Numbered from the stretch's first letter, positions 37,201-47,801 are shown. The stretch is DNA of 64,000 bases from an uncultured Nitrospiraceae bacterium (GCA_903822005.1 CAIJNL010000023.1:1-64000), one strand, 5' to 3'. Numbers and translations: made by a program. The notes: generated by a model from the letters alone, not told the origin.

Positions 37201-40200
37201 TCAGGCCGGAGTTATGCTTTGGGCTTCGCTGAATCTCAGGGATATTGCCTTTGAAATGCCGGGTTCTTCCATAGTTATGCCGTAAATATAATCAGCGGCC
37301 TCCATGGTAGTGCGGTTATGAGTGATAATAATAAACTGGGTCTCGGACGCGAGGTTTCTTATCATCTGGGCAAACCTTACCGTGTTGGACTCATCGAGCG
37401 GCGCGTCAGCTTCGTCAAGTATACAAAGCGGCGAGGGTTTTATCAGGAAACCCGCAAACAGCAGTGCCAGAGACGTGAGAGCCTTTTCTCCGCCCGAGAG
37501 CAGGTTTATATTTTGAAGTTTTTTCCCGGGCGGCTGTGCGATGACATCGAGCCCGGCCTCGAGTATATTGTCGGTTTCTGTAAGCAGCAAATCGGCCTTT
37601 CCGCCGCCGAAGAGCGTATTGAATACTTCCTGGAACTTTCCCCTCAGGGCCTCATAGGCCTCCTGGAGTTTTTTCTTCGTTGTCGTGTTTATGCGGGCTA
37701 TTGCCTCTTCCAGTTCGGCTATGGACATGGTCAGGTCCTGCTGCTGTTTTGAAAGGAAATCATAGCGCGTTTTGAGCTCTTCATATTCCTCAATCGCCCC
37801 GACATTGACAGGGCCCATTGCCTGGATAGATTCATTAAGTTCCTGCGCCTTTTTTTCGTCTTCATCAGGATCAAAGCCTTCGATCTCTATCTGTTCCATC
37901 TTTATTTCTACATTATACTTTTGCGTCATAGTCGTCTCGATATTTTCGATGCGTACGCGGTTCTCTGCAAACGTGGTATTGTTTTCCGCCAGTTGCTCGG
38001 AAAGTGTGTCGATCTCTACGCGGAAACCCTTCAAGGTTTCATCCTGGGAGACAAGTTCGCTGTTATCGGAGTTGATTATCTCGCGTTTTTCCGACCTCTC
38101 TTTTTCTATTTCGCCTGCTTCTGTGACCATTACCCTGACCGACGCGTCAATCTTTTCGAGTTCTGATACGGAAGAGGTTATTTTTTCCTCGGCCGCCGCT
38201 ATATCGTCTTTTGAAGAGATTTTTTTTATATCGAGCTCTTCAATCGTCTCTGATACAACAGAGCGCTCTTTTTTCAGGGCTTCGAGTTTTTCCCTGTATG
38301 CGGCGAGTCTTGCCTTGAGTTCCTCAAGAAATGACCGCTGGTTATCATATTCTCCCCTTACCTCGGCAAGAGAAGCCTGCAGGGCCTCAGTATTATCATT
38401 CAGTTCGTTTCTCTGACTGTCCAGTCCGTCAATCTCTTCCGTCTTTACGCTGACAGCGCCGCGCAGAGATTCTTTCTCGGAGGCTATTGCCGAAAGTTCT
38501 GTCTCAAGGATTGAGAGCCTCCTCTTCATCCTCTCGGTCTCTTCATTCTTGCCCTGCAGGGAATGGGCTGAAAGAGATATATCTTTTTCCAGTTCGATCA
38601 AATCGCCCTCAACCGCTTTCAGGGCCTCGTTTTTTGCGCTGATCTGGTCCATGGCAGCAAGAATGTCCCGGTCCATTTGCGCTATCAGTGACTGGCGGTT
38701 GTCGATCTCCTGCTGGAGCTCCCTGATCTCCCTCTTCCTCTTGAGTATGTCCCTGCCTTTTCCGGCTATGATAAAGCCGTCTGCCGTAACGAGTTCACCG
38801 GCCTGGGTCGCAAAGGTCACATCGCGGTACTTAGGGTCTTTTCTGTATTCAATTGCGGTTTTGAGATCTGCTGCTATAAAGACATTCTTCAGTACTGCGC
38901 GGGCCATGGAGCCTGCCTCTGAATCATCCAGATTTACAAAATCAGATGCCCTGCCGATTATACCTTCCGCAGATGACGAGGCAGCCCTGTCCTCATCAGC
39001 GAATGATACGCAGATGTCTGTAAAGAGAATGGAGGTTTTGCCGAGGTTTTTATCTTTAATTATGCTGATAGCAGAAAAGACATCGTCAATCTTGTCGATT
39101 ATTATCGAATTTATCTTTTCTGAAAGGGCCGATTCCACCGCAACCTCATACTCCTTGCCGGCGCTGATGATATTGGAGAGGATGGCCGGAGAGAGATGCT
39201 TGCTCTCTTCGGACTCCGCGAGAAATTCATAAAGCGATTTATCAACGATAAGCTCTTTCAGCGAGCCGAGTCTCGAAAGATTACCGGCCAGCTCTTCTTT
39301 TTCCCTTGAGAGCAGCTCTTTTCTGCTTTCTGCTTCAAGGCGCAGTCCGTCGACCTCTGCAATCAGGGCGTCTTTCAGTTCATTTTTTCGGTCGATCTCG
39401 CTTTTCTTGTTTTCAATGCCGCCGCTCAGGTCCGCTATCATCGCAGCGCTCTCATCGAGACCTTTGCCAATGCCTTCCCTGTCGCGAAGCGAAGCAGACT
39501 CGCGGTATTCCAGTGTTTCGAGAGAAGACTGGAGCTTGCTGAGGTCATTTCTTCTGCTGCTTATCGTGTCCGACAGCCTGAAGAGTTCTTTCCTTTTTTG
39601 TTCGAGTTCGGCTTCCTTCCCGCTGATGTCTGTCTCAATGCCCGCTGCGCCTTCCTTCTTTTCCCTGAAATGCTCGCCGACTTCATTCATATCAGCTAGC
39701 AGGGTCCGCTCGGCCTCATCAAGTTCAAGCCCCTTGTTTATAAGAGACTCTTTCTTGGAGTCGAGCTCGTCAATATAGTTAATCAGACGGGTAATGTCAT
39801 CTTTACGGTTCTCTATGACATTCTTCAGTACAGCCGCTTCTTTATCGAGGTCTGAAATAAGCCGCGCCTTTTCACCGAGCTGATGTTCGAGTTCAGCAAG
39901 TATCTTCTCCTTTTCGAGGATGGCAATCCTTTTTGACGCGATACTGTTTTCAAGGGTCGAGAATGCGGACCGCCTGGCAGAGAGAGATTCCCTTAATTTA
40001 TCGATCCCGGCCCCAAGTTCATCGAGCAGGTTCCTGAGCCTGGCGTACTCCCTTTTTCCGATCCTGAGGTCCAGCTCCCTGTAGTCATCGAGCAGCCGTT
40101 TGTAACGTTCAGCTTTTTTTGCGAGCCTGTCCAGACTGTTGATCTGTCGCTTGACCTCAACGGTTATATCATTAATCCTCTGGAGATTTTCCTTTGAAGA

Positions 40201-40779
40201 GCTGAGCTTGGAAAGGGCCTCTGCCTTTCTGACCTTGTATTTCATGACCCCCGCGACTTCTTCGATCAGAAACCTTCTGTCAAGGGGTTTTGCATTGAGT
40301 ATTTCGGCTATCCTGCCCTGGTCGAGTATGGAATAACTCTTTACATCAAGTCCGGTGTCCAGGAATATGTCCCTGATATCTTTCAGCCTGCATGAACGCT
40401 TGTTCAGAATATATTCGCTTTCTCCCGAGCGGTAAAGACGTCTCGCAACCTCGATCTTGTCCTGCGGGGAATCATCGGCAGTATCAGAGCCGTTGTCACC
40501 CTCTTTGATCTTCGGCACGGCTGTCGATATGTTAAGGCGTACCTCTGCCATGCCCTTTGATTTTTTGGTGGCCGAACCCTGGAAAATCACCTCTTCCATC
40601 TTCTCGCCTCTCAGACTCTTGGCGCTTTGCTCACCCAGGACCCATCTGAAGGCATCGACAACATTACTCTTGCCGCATCCGTTAGGTCCAACTATGCAGG
40701 TAATGCCGTCATGGAGCTGCAGGGTGGTTTTGTCTCCAAAAGATTTAAATCCGACGAGGTCGATTTCCTTAATTTTCAT
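37201..40779 (-). CDS. smc: Chromosome segregation ATPase SMC
   Basis: A 1192-residue condensin subunit that compacts and segregates chromosomes with ScpA/ScpB (not in the window). Walker A is GPNGCGKSN (about 32). Long coiled coils flank a hinge at about 510-660. At the C-terminus are the signature LLSGGEKALTSLALLFA and Walker B CILDEADAPLDE. Standard length. The promoter candidate puts the transcript start about two bases before the ATG, and there is no ribosome-binding site, so the mRNA may be leaderless. It is first in the smc - sensor kinase - glcD run. Confidence 0.97.
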   Translation of the reverse strand: MKIKEIDLVGFKSFGDKTTLQLHDGITCIVGPNGCGKSNVVDAFRWVLGEQSAKSLRGEKMEEVIFQGSATKKSKGMAEVRLNISTAVPKIKEGDNGSDTADDSPQDKIEVARRLYRSGESEYILNKRSCRLKDIRDIFLDTGLDVKSYSILDQGRIAEILNAKPLDRRFLIEEVAGVMKYKVRKAEALSKLSSSKENLQRINDITVEVKRQINSLDRLAKKAERYKRLLDDYRELDLRIGKREYARLRNLLDELGAGIDKLRESLSARRSAFSTLENSIASKRIAILEKEKILAELEHQLGEKARLISDLDKEAAVLKNVIENRKDDITRLINYIDELDSKKESLINKGLELDEAERTLLADMNEVGEHFREKKEGAAGIETDISGKEAELEQKRKELFRLSDTISSRRNDLSKLQSSLETLEYRESASLRDREGIGKGLDESAAMIADLSGGIENKKSEIDRKNELKDALIAEVDGLRLEAESRKELLSREKEELAGNLSRLGSLKELIVDKSLYEFLAESEESKHLSPAILSNIISAGKEYEVAVESALSEKINSIIIDKIDDVFSAISIIKDKNLGKTSILFTDICVSFADEDRAASSSAEGIIGRASDFVNLDDSEAGSMARAVLKNVFIAADLKTAIEYRKDPKYRDVTFATQAGELVTADGFIIAGKGRDILKRKREIRELQQEIDNRQSLIAQMDRDILAAMDQISAKNEALKAVEGDLIELEKDISLSAHSLQGKNEETERMKRRLSILETELSAIASEKESLRGAVSVKTEEIDGLDSQRNELNDNTEALQASLAEVRGEYDNQRSFLEELKARLAAYREKLEALKKERSVVSETIEELDIKKISSKDDIAAAEEKITSSVSELEKIDASVRVMVTEAGEIEKERSEKREIINSDNSELVSQDETLKGFRVEIDTLSEQLAENNTTFAENRVRIENIETTMTQKYNVEIKMEQIEIEGFDPDEDEKKAQELNESIQAMGPVNVGAIEEYEELKTRYDFLSKQQQDLTMSIAELEEAIARINTTTKKKLQEAYEALRGKFQEVFNTLFGGGKADLLLTETDNILEAGLDVIAQPPGKKLQNINLLSGGEKALTSLALLFAGFLIKPSPLCILDEADAPLDESNTVRFAQMIRNLASETQFIIITHNRTTMEAADYIYGITMEEPGISKAISLRFSEAQSITPA

Positions 40780-40787
40780 AGCCTATA

Positions 40788-40817
40788 ATTGTACGGTGTA
40801 GGAGTGATAGCGGTCAA
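40788..40817 (-). promoter_or_regulatory. Candidate smc promoter giving a near-leaderless transcript
   Basis: On the minus strand TTGACC (40817-40812), an 18-base spacer and TACAAT (40793-40788). The start ATG is at 40779, so the predicted transcript start is only a few bases upstream. Confidence 0.45.
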
Positions 40818-40894
40818 GTTAATCGCAGCTTTTTTGAAGGCGCATAAATAAACCATATTGAACAATCACATAGACAGCATATTTTTCAGGGCAT

Positions 40895-40932
40895 AAAAAA
40901 AGCCGCATCCTGTAATGCTGACCGGATGCGGC
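40895..40932 (-). terminator. Terminator of the Dcu-type transporter gene
   Basis: Read on the minus strand, GCCGCATCC and GGATGCGGC form a perfect 9-bp stem followed by seven T. Confidence 0.9.
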
Positions 40933-40963
40933 CTGAACGGAGGGCATTTTGATGCCTGAAGCC

Positions 40964-42298
40964 CTACATTTTCAGAAAAAAGGCCCCAATTATATAACCT
41001 ATTACGGTCGCGGTACCGACGCCGATAAGTCCCGGGATCATAAAACTGTGGTTAAACAGATACTTGCCGATACGGGTCGTGCCTGTACGGTCAAAGTTGA
41101 TGGCTGAGAGATCGCTCGGATAAAAACAGAAGAAGAAGTATGCGTAACAGGCCGGTATCATGCCGATTATCAGATTTATCGGTATGTTGAGGGCAAAAGC
41201 GACCGGCACCATGATAACCAGCGTGGCTGCCTGGCTCTTGACAAAGGCAGATACGCAGAACATGGCAACAGCGAAAAGCCATGAGTACTGTTCTACCATG
41301 GCCTTCATGTTAGCAACCAGGAAATTCTTGTGATGGTCTATGAAGGTATCGCTCATCCATGCTATGCCCAAAATGGCTATTGCCGCTACCATGCCTGCAT
41401 GAAATACAGATGAAGAGGCGATCTGCTGGGCCTTGACTTTCGCATAAAAGAGCACGAGCGCGCCCGCTGAAAGCATTACGATCTGTACTATAAGCACCAT
41501 CGACAGCGGCTTCTTGTCGAATACCGGCACAAGTTCTTTGCTGAAGATCGCGAGCAGTATGATAGCTATGACACCCGCAAAAAAGATCAGTACCGACCTC
41601 TTTGCCTTTGTTGTTACGCCCTTGCTGAGAAGCGTGGCGCTTTCCTCAAGCTGTGCGCGGAATGCGGGGTCTTTCATCCTCTCCTGAAACTCGGGATCTT
41701 TATCGAGGTCCTTACCGCGTCGCATGCTCCAGAGCGCTGACAGCATAACGCCTATGAATGTTGCCGGCACGGTCACTATCAGTATGTCGAACAGGCTGAC
41801 CGTGTATCCCTGTTTGAGCGACATCGCCAGGAAGCTTGTTGCCGCCGCAGCGATCGGGCTGGCCGTGATACCCATCTGAGAGGCGATGGATGAGACGCCC
41901 ATGGCGCGCTCTGGCCGTATCCCGGTCTTATATGCGACGTCCGCGATGATCGGCTGCAGCAAATAAACGGAATGACCGGTGCCTACTGCAATGGTCAGAA
42001 GCCATGTGCAAAACGGGGCGAGCAAAACAATATACTTGGGATGCTTGCGGAGCAGTTTTTCGGCCAGCTGGACCATATAGGTCAAACCGCCCGCTGCGTG
42101 GAGTGTGGCAGATGCTGCTACCACCGCGATAATGATGAAAATGACATCAGTCGGCGGTGCGCCCGGCTTCATGCCGAACCCAAAGACAAATACAGTCACG
42201 CCGGCGCCGCCGACAAGACCCAACCCTATACCGCCTACGCGGATACCGAGGTAGATCGCCAGCAGCAGAATACCAAAATGAATCCAGAACATCTCCAT
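40964..42298 (-). CDS. Anaerobic C4-dicarboxylate carrier (DcuA/DcuB family)
   Basis: A 444-residue inner-membrane transporter with ~10-12 helices. The family signatures are GTGHSVYLLQPIIADVA, GVSSIASQMGITASPIAAA and CYAYFFFCFYPSDLSAINFDRTGTTRIG. Dcu carriers exchange fumarate, aspartate or malate for succinate during anaerobic growth. It has its own terminator and no regulator next to it. A loop of ~40 charged residues (about 195-235) is cytoplasmic. Substrate direction cannot be told from the sequence. Confidence 0.88.
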   Translation of the reverse strand: MEMFWIHFGILLLAIYLGIRVGGIGLGLVGGAGVTVFVFGFGMKPGAPPTDVIFIIIAVVAASATLHAAGGLTYMVQLAEKLLRKHPKYIVLLAPFCTWLLTIAVGTGHSVYLLQPIIADVAYKTGIRPERAMGVSSIASQMGITASPIAAAATSFLAMSLKQGYTVSLFDILIVTVPATFIGVMLSALWSMRRGKDLDKDPEFQERMKDPAFRAQLEESATLLSKGVTTKAKRSVLIFFAGVIAIILLAIFSKELVPVFDKKPLSMVLIVQIVMLSAGALVLFYAKVKAQQIASSSVFHAGMVAAIAILGIAWMSDTFIDHHKNFLVANMKAMVEQYSWLFAVAMFCVSAFVKSQAATLVIMVPVAFALNIPINLIIGMIPACYAYFFFCFYPSDLSAINFDRTGTTRIGKYLFNHSFMIPGLIGVGTATVIGYIIGAFFLKM

Positions 42299-42414
42299 AG
42301 AAAATTCCTCCTTTTAAGAAATAATAAAAAAATATTTACTATTAGAATATGCCTATATTACATTATCTGTCCATATCCGATGCAATTACTCTAACAATGA
42401 AGAGTTTATTATGA

Positions 42415-42459
42415 AAATGCCCTTTCATGCATTATATTACCATGCATTAAAGGGCATTT
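42415..42459 (-). terminator. Large hairpin downstream of the Ala/Ser-rich protein gene
   Basis: AAATGCCCTTTCATGCAT (42415-42432) pairs with ATGCATTAAAGGGCATTT (42442-42459): an 18-bp stem with one mismatch and a 9-base loop. It lacks a long T tract. It most likely ends the minus-strand gene at 42481-43068. Confidence 0.65.
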
Positions 42460-42480
42460 GTAGTGAAAAGAATACCGGTT

Positions 42481-43068
42481 TTATCCAATCGGAATTTTCA
42501 GGCCAAGAAAAACTCCTTTTGAGAGCAGCGATGAACTGCCCCTGGTATTAAGGGCAACAGAATCCATTTTATATCTGTCCCACCCGCTATTGCCAGCATT
42601 CTGATTTTGCGAAGGTGGAATAACGACAAGGCTCGGATTATCGCCCGCAATTTTAATCTGGTTGGAAGAGTCTGCCGTCGCTGCTGCCTGATTCACCGTA
42701 TTGGTCACGTCGATGTATTGTGAAGAATTTGGTTTTGAGACAGCACTGCTGCCGTTTACGGGCAAAAGCATGATGCCCGGCGTTATTGTGCTGGCAGCAG
42801 ATGAGGTCAGTTTTTCCTTTGCTATATTAGCTGCAGCAGAGAGAGCCTTGGTGAAATCAGCTGAAGTCGCCTTTGACGTTTCTGCTGCGACAGCTCCTGT
42901 AGCTGTTTGTGCAGTAGCGCCTGCACGTGAATCGAGTTCCGATTTCAGTATGCTCGAGAACGATCCCTGGGCAGATGTAGCATCCTGCCCTGCTGCAGGC
43001 TTTTTGGAAAACAGTTCGGCAAGCGCCGGTAGTGCAACCCCCTGGATTAAATGCGGTAAAAAAACCAT
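42481..43068 (-). CDS. Hypothetical Ala/Ser/Thr-rich protein
   Basis: A 195-residue protein that I do not recognise. Residues 1-25 are hydrophobic (MVFLPHLIQGVALPALAELF) but not a clear signal peptide. Residues ~25-110 are low-complexity and rich in Ala, Ser and Thr, with Gln and Lys. The C-terminal part is Asn/Ser-rich and ends LLSKGVFLGLKIPIG. The composition recalls flagellar hook-length or secreted disordered proteins, but nothing proves this. GGGAGGAT immediately before the ATG and the terminator hairpin after it argue that the gene is real. No functional link to neighbours is visible. Confidence 0.65.
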   Translation of the reverse strand: MVFLPHLIQGVALPALAELFSKKPAAGQDATSAQGSFSSILKSELDSRAGATAQTATGAVAAETSKATSADFTKALSAAANIAKEKLTSSAASTITPGIMLLPVNGSSAVSKPNSSQYIDVTNTVNQAAATADSSNQIKIAGDNPSLVVIPPSQNQNAGNSGWDRYKMDSVALNTRGSSSLLSKGVFLGLKIPIG

Positions 43069-43286
43069 AAGCTTATCCTCCCGTCTGGTGAATACATTAT
43101 CAATATGTTAGCAATCACCGTGCCACCTTAAAAAGCTTAATTATCAAGGTGTAGCCTCAAAATAATTATGTACTTATTTGCCTATGCGGAAAAAATTTCC
43201 CACGTAAAGGCCAGTAAAAGCTGCTGAGAACACAACTGGCGCCTTTTCCGTTGACTAATAAACAGCGCTGCGTGTAATATTTTCAT

Positions 43287-46200
43287 ATGCAGCACTCGGA
43301 TTTTGTACCCCTCCATTTGCATACGGAATACAGCCTCCTTGACGGCGCCATCAAGATCGACGAGCTTATAGAGCAGGCGGTTCTCTATAAGATGCCTGCG
43401 GTCGCTATTACTGATCATGGCAATCTCTGCGGGGCGATAGAGTTTTATGCAAAGGCCAGGAAAAAGGGCATCAAACCGATTATCGGGTGCGAGGTTTATG
43501 TTGCCCCTCAAAGCCATAAAGACAGGGTAAAGACCAGCATAGACAACCTTTCTGAAGAGGCGGCCTTTCATCTTATACTACTGGCCCGCGACCTCCAGGG
43601 GTACAGGAATCTCACTTCACTTGTAACCAAGGCTTATCTTGACGGCTTTTATTACAAGCCGCGGATAGACAAGGACCTGCTCGGACAATACAGCGGCGGG
43701 CTGATAGGCTTGTCGGCATGCCTGAAGGGTGAAGTAGCTTATTACCTCAAAAGCGGCAATGTCGCTTCAGCGCGCGAGGTCGCCCTCCAATACAAGAACC
43801 TCTTTGGTCCCGATAATTATTATCTCGAAATCCAGGGCAACGGCATGCCCGAGCAGGAAGAGGTCAACAAGCTGCTGATCGACCTCGGCAAAGACCTCCA
43901 CATTCCTCTGGTCGCCACCAACGACTGCCATTATTTGATGAAGGATGACGCCAAAGCACACGAGATACTCCTTTGCATCCAGACCGGCAAAACGGTCAAG
44001 GATGAAAAGAGGATGCGCTTCTCGACAGAGGAGTTCTACTTCAAATCACCGGATGAGATGAAAAGTGCGTTCAGTGAAACGCCGGAAGCCATCAGCAATA
44101 CGATTGCAATAGCCGAAAGGTGCAATGTCGATTTCGAACTCGGCAAATTTTTGCTGCCGAAGTACCAGCCTCCTGACGGACTGAAGCCATCGGTCTATCT
44201 CGAAAAGCTCGCCCTTGAAGGTCTGCATAATAAGTTCGGAGAATACCCGCCGCAGGAATATCACGACCGCCTTACGCTTGAACTCGCGGTCATAAAGAAC
44301 ATGGGGTTTGCTTCCTATTTTCTTATTGTCTGGGACTTTATCAACTATGCCAGAACACAGGGTATCCCTGTTGGTCCGGGGCGTGGCTCTGCAGCAGGAA
44401 GCCTTGTGGCATACTGCCTCAAGATTACAGAGATTGATCCGATCAAATACAAGCTGCTTTTTGAACGTTTTCTCAATCCTGACCGTATAAGCATGCCTGA
44501 CATAGATGTGGATTTTTGCAAGGACCGCCGCCAGGAGGTCATCTCCTATGTATCCGATAAATACGGCGCCGACAATGTTGCCCAGATCATAACCTTCGGT
44601 ACCATGGCCTCAAGGGCGGCTGTTCGGGATGTAGGCCGCGTTCTCGATATCCCCTATGCCGAAGTCGACAAGGTGGCGAAACTTATCCCTGCCGGGCCGG
44701 AGGTAAAGAGCCTTGATGATGCGATGAGGCTCGAGCCGCGCATTCAGGAGCTGTATGACTCTGATCCGCAGATGAAGGAGATGCTCGATATCGCAAAGAG
44801 ACTCGAGGGACTTTCGCGGCATGCCTCGACCCATGCGGCGGGAGTTGTCATTGCGCCCGAGCCGCTGACCCATTTCACCGCGCTGTACAAGAACCCTTCT
44901 GAAGATGTTGTAACGACCCAGTTCGACATGAAGTCTATCGAAAATATGGGGCTGCTTAAATTCGATTTTCTCGGCCTCAAGACCCTCACGATCATGGACA
45001 AGACCGTGCAATTCATTAAACAGCAAGGGGGGAATCTGGTTCTTTCTGATATACCCCTGGATGATCCGGAAACCTACAAATTTCTGACTTCAGGCGATAC
45101 CATCGGAATATTCCAGCTCGAAAGCGCGGGTATGCGAGACATCCTGGTAAGGATGCAGGCCAGCAGGTTCGAAGACCTGATAGCGCTGGTTGCCCTGTAT
45201 CGACCCGGACCGATGGCATGGATTGACGATTTTATCAAAAATAAAAAAGGCGAGGCGGTCGTCACCTATGACCTGCCGCAGCTGCAGGAGATACTGGACG
45301 AGACTTACGGCATCATACTTTATCAGGAACAGGTAATGATGATAGCCAACAGGATAGCCAATTTCTCGATGGGACAGGCCGATCTGCTCAGGCGCGCCAT
45401 GGGCAAGAAAAAGCCGGAGGAAATGGCGAAGCAGAAAGAGGACTTCATTGACGGCGCTGTGAAAAACGGCATAGCCGAAAAGCAGGCGAGAGACCTGTTT
45501 GTCAAGATGGAACCCTTTGCTCAATACGGCTTCAACAAGTCTCATTCAGCCGCGTATGCCTACATTGCTTACCAGACCGCGTATCTGAAGGTGCATTATC
45601 CGGTCGAATTCATGACAGCCAATTTCAGCGCCGACATGGGCGACACCGACAGGATCGTCAAACTTATCAGCGAATGCCGGAATATGAACATCGCCATCCT
45701 CCCTCCTGATATCAACGAAAGCGAGCGCGAATTCAAGATAGACGGCGTATCGGTGCGATTCGGGCTCGAGGCGGTCAAGGGAGTCGGCGGCGCCGCGCTC
45801 GAAATAATATTTGCAGAGCGCCAGAAGGGCAAGTTCGATGCCTTTGAAGATTTCCTGGGCAGGATAGACAGCAGGAAGGTAAACAAGAAGGTGATAGAGG
45901 GACTTATAAAAGCGGGCGCTTTTGATTCTCTTTACAGGAAGCCGGACGCTGACGGCACGCTATGCGGTCCGAGTTCTTCCTATTCCAGGGCCATGGCCAT
46001 GGAGGCAATGGCATCGCTTGGAAAGGCGGTATCAAAAGGTCCCGGTCTCTTTGGAGATATGGAACCCGAAAAAGAGAGTCTTCAGCCCTGGGATGAAAAG
46101 AGCCTGCTGGCTGCCGAGAAAGAGGCGCTCGGATTTTATATATCCGGGCACCCGATGACAAGATACCGTAAAACGCTCTCGCGGATGCACATATCACCGA

Positions 46201-46757
46201 TCTCGGAGATAGTCGAAAACCACGAGGCGGCTGACGAGAACGGCGGATACAGCCGCAGCTACTCAGAGGAAAGGGTAGATGTTGTTATAGCGGGCATAAT
46301 AAGCGACATAAAGACCCGGGCAAAGGAAAAGAGCGTAACCGCTTACATCCAGATCGAGGATGAGACAGGCAGCACAGAGGCCCTGGCTTTTTCGGACCTT
46401 TACCGCAAGAACGCGGACCTGCTCAAGAAGGGCAATGTCATCATGATCAGGGGGCAGTTGACAAGGGCCGAAAAGGGGGCCAAGCTCATTACCCGCGAGA
46501 TAACCGACATATCGGGTATGGAGATTGAGGTCAAATATGAGGTATCATTAAGGGGCGAGAGCCCGGACAGCCTTGAAAGGCTCAGGAACATACGGGCGCT
46601 GTTCAACGGCACGCCGGACGGCAAGGAAAACGGCTCCTTCCAGCTGAGGCTGCTGATGAAGGATTTCTGTATTGTTTTAATTTCGCCGCTCCAGCCCTGC
46701 CCGAATTTTGCTGCTGAGGTCGAGAGGATCACGGGCGAAAAGGTCAGGATATACTAA
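43287..46757 (+). CDS. dnaE: DNA polymerase III alpha subunit
   Basis: Catalytic replicative polymerase, 1156 residues. An N-terminal PHP domain (HLHTEYSLLDGAI, AITDHGN) is followed by the polymerase core with the catalytic acids in MPDIDVDFCKDRR (about residue 405) and VGPGRGSAAGSLVAYCL. FGFNKSH-type NKSHSAAYAYIAYQTAYLK and C-terminal helix-hairpin-helix and OB (VTAYIQIEDETGSTEALAF) parts follow. Length and order are those of the DnaE1 type. It lacks an exonuclease domain, so DnaQ is encoded elsewhere. The ribosome-binding site at ATG 43287 is weak. accA follows 66 bases downstream, a common pairing. Confidence 0.97.
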   Translation: MQHSDFVPLHLHTEYSLLDGAIKIDELIEQAVLYKMPAVAITDHGNLCGAIEFYAKARKKGIKPIIGCEVYVAPQSHKDRVKTSIDNLSEEAAFHLILLARDLQGYRNLTSLVTKAYLDGFYYKPRIDKDLLGQYSGGLIGLSACLKGEVAYYLKSGNVASAREVALQYKNLFGPDNYYLEIQGNGMPEQEEVNKLLIDLGKDLHIPLVATNDCHYLMKDDAKAHEILLCIQTGKTVKDEKRMRFSTEEFYFKSPDEMKSAFSETPEAISNTIAIAERCNVDFELGKFLLPKYQPPDGLKPSVYLEKLALEGLHNKFGEYPPQEYHDRLTLELAVIKNMGFASYFLIVWDFINYARTQGIPVGPGRGSAAGSLVAYCLKITEIDPIKYKLLFERFLNPDRISMPDIDVDFCKDRRQEVISYVSDKYGADNVAQIITFGTMASRAAVRDVGRVLDIPYAEVDKVAKLIPAGPEVKSLDDAMRLEPRIQELYDSDPQMKEMLDIAKRLEGLSRHASTHAAGVVIAPEPLTHFTALYKNPSEDVVTTQFDMKSIENMGLLKFDFLGLKTLTIMDKTVQFIKQQGGNLVLSDIPLDDPETYKFLTSGDTIGIFQLESAGMRDILVRMQASRFEDLIALVALYRPGPMAWIDDFIKNKKGEAVVTYDLPQLQEILDETYGIILYQEQVMMIANRIANFSMGQADLLRRAMGKKKPEEMAKQKEDFIDGAVKNGIAEKQARDLFVKMEPFAQYGFNKSHSAAYAYIAYQTAYLKVHYPVEFMTANFSADMGDTDRIVKLISECRNMNIAILPPDINESEREFKIDGVSVRFGLEAVKGVGGAALEIIFAERQKGKFDAFEDFLGRIDSRKVNKKVIEGLIKAGAFDSLYRKPDADGTLCGPSSSYSRAMAMEAMASLGKAVSKGPGLFGDMEPEKESLQPWDEKSLLAAEKEALGFYISGHPMTRYRKTLSRMHISPISEIVENHEAADENGGYSRSYSEERVDVVIAGIISDIKTRAKEKSVTAYIQIEDETGSTEALAFSDLYRKNADLLKKGNVIMIRGQLTRAEKGAKLITREITDISGMEIEVKYEVSLRGESPDSLERLRNIRALFNGTPDGKENGSFQLRLLMKDFCIVLISPLQPCPNFAAEVERITGEKVRIY

Positions 46758-46770
46758 AATACGGTTTAAC

Positions 46771-46799
46771 AGTCCGGCACGCGCAGCAGGCCGGACAGA
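46771..46799 (+). other. Hairpin between dnaE and accA
   Basis: GTCCGGC, ten bases, then GGCCGGAC form a stem of 7 bp with a one-base slip. There is no T run, so it is more likely an mRNA processing or stability element than a terminator. Confidence 0.4.
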
Positions 46800-46823
46800 A
46801 CCAGATTCCGGAGATGACAGACA

Positions 46824-47801
46824 ATGGCTTATTATCTTGATTTTGAGAAACCGATAGAAGAGCTCGATACAAAGATCCAGGAACTTAAGAGGCTTTCCGA
46901 CGGGCAGGAGATAGACATAACGTCCGAGATAAAAAAGCTCGAAAAAAAGGCAAAAGACCTGCGCTCGGATATCTTTTCCGCGCTCAGCCCCTGGCAGAGG
47001 ACGCAGATCGCCCGCCATCCCGAAAGACCATACACCCTCGACTATATAGGCATGATCGCGACTGATTTCGTAGAGATGCATGGCGACAGGCGGTTCGGAG
47101 ACGACCCGGCTATAGTCGGCGGCATAGGCACTATTTCTGGCATTTCCATGGTGATTATCGGGCATCAGAAAGGCCGCGGTACCAAAGAGCGCATATCAAG
47201 AAACTTCGGACAGCCCAATCCCGAGGGTTACAGAAAGGCGCTGCGCCTTATGAAGCTGGCTGAGAGATTCAAGCGGCCGGTCCTGACCCTGGTCGACACC
47301 CCCGGTGCATATCCGGGCGTAGGCGCTGAAGAGCGCGGGCAGGCAGAGGCGATTGCAAACAATCTCATGGAGATGGCCAGGCTCAAGACACCGATAGTCA
47401 CCATCGTAATCGGCGAGGGAGGAAGCGGCGGTGCGCTTGGTCTCAGCGTTTCAGACAGGCTCTATATGCTCGAAAATTCGATCTATTCCGTGATTTCGCC
47501 TGAAGGCTGCGCAGCGATCCTCTGGCGCAGGGGCGGCACCGAGGTGGGACTGGCAGATTATGCAAAGGCGGCTGACGCTCTGAAGCTGACGGCGCCTGAT
47601 CTGAAGGCCCTGAAGATCATCGACGATGTAATACCTGAACCTCTTGGCGGAGCACATAGAGACCCAGAGGCTGTCGCCAAAAAGATGACTGAGGTGATAG
47701 TTAAATCTCTTGAAGCGCTGCGCGGCAAGACACCCGCAAAGCTGCTTGAGGAGAGATATAAAAAACTCAAAAAGATAGGCAGCGTTTCTGTAGTGGAGTG
47801 A
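46824..47801 (+). CDS. accA: Acetyl-CoA carboxylase carboxyltransferase subunit alpha
   Basis: A 325-residue subunit that, with AccD, transfers CO2 from carboxybiotin to acetyl-CoA, giving malonyl-CoA for fatty acid synthesis. It starts [15 protein letters not shown] and has [38 protein letters not shown] and the oxyanion-forming [16 protein letters not shown]. Normal length. It lies downstream of dnaE on the same strand, an arrangement conserved in many bacteria. Confidence 0.96.
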   Translation: MAYYLDFEKPIEELDTKIQELKRLSDGQEIDITSEIKKLEKKAKDLRSDIFSALSPWQRTQIARHPERPYTLDYIGMIATDFVEMHGDRRFGDDPAIVGGIGTISGISMVIIGHQKGRGTKERISRNFGQPNPEGYRKALRLMKLAERFKRPVLTLVDTPGAYPGVGAEERGQAEAIANNLMEMARLKTPIVTIVIGEGGSGGALGLSVSDRLYMLENSIYSVISPEGCAAILWRRGGTEVGLADYAKAADALKLTAPDLKALKIIDDVIPEPLGGAHRDPEAVAKKMTEVIVKSLEALRGKTPAKLLEERYKKLKKIGSVSVVE

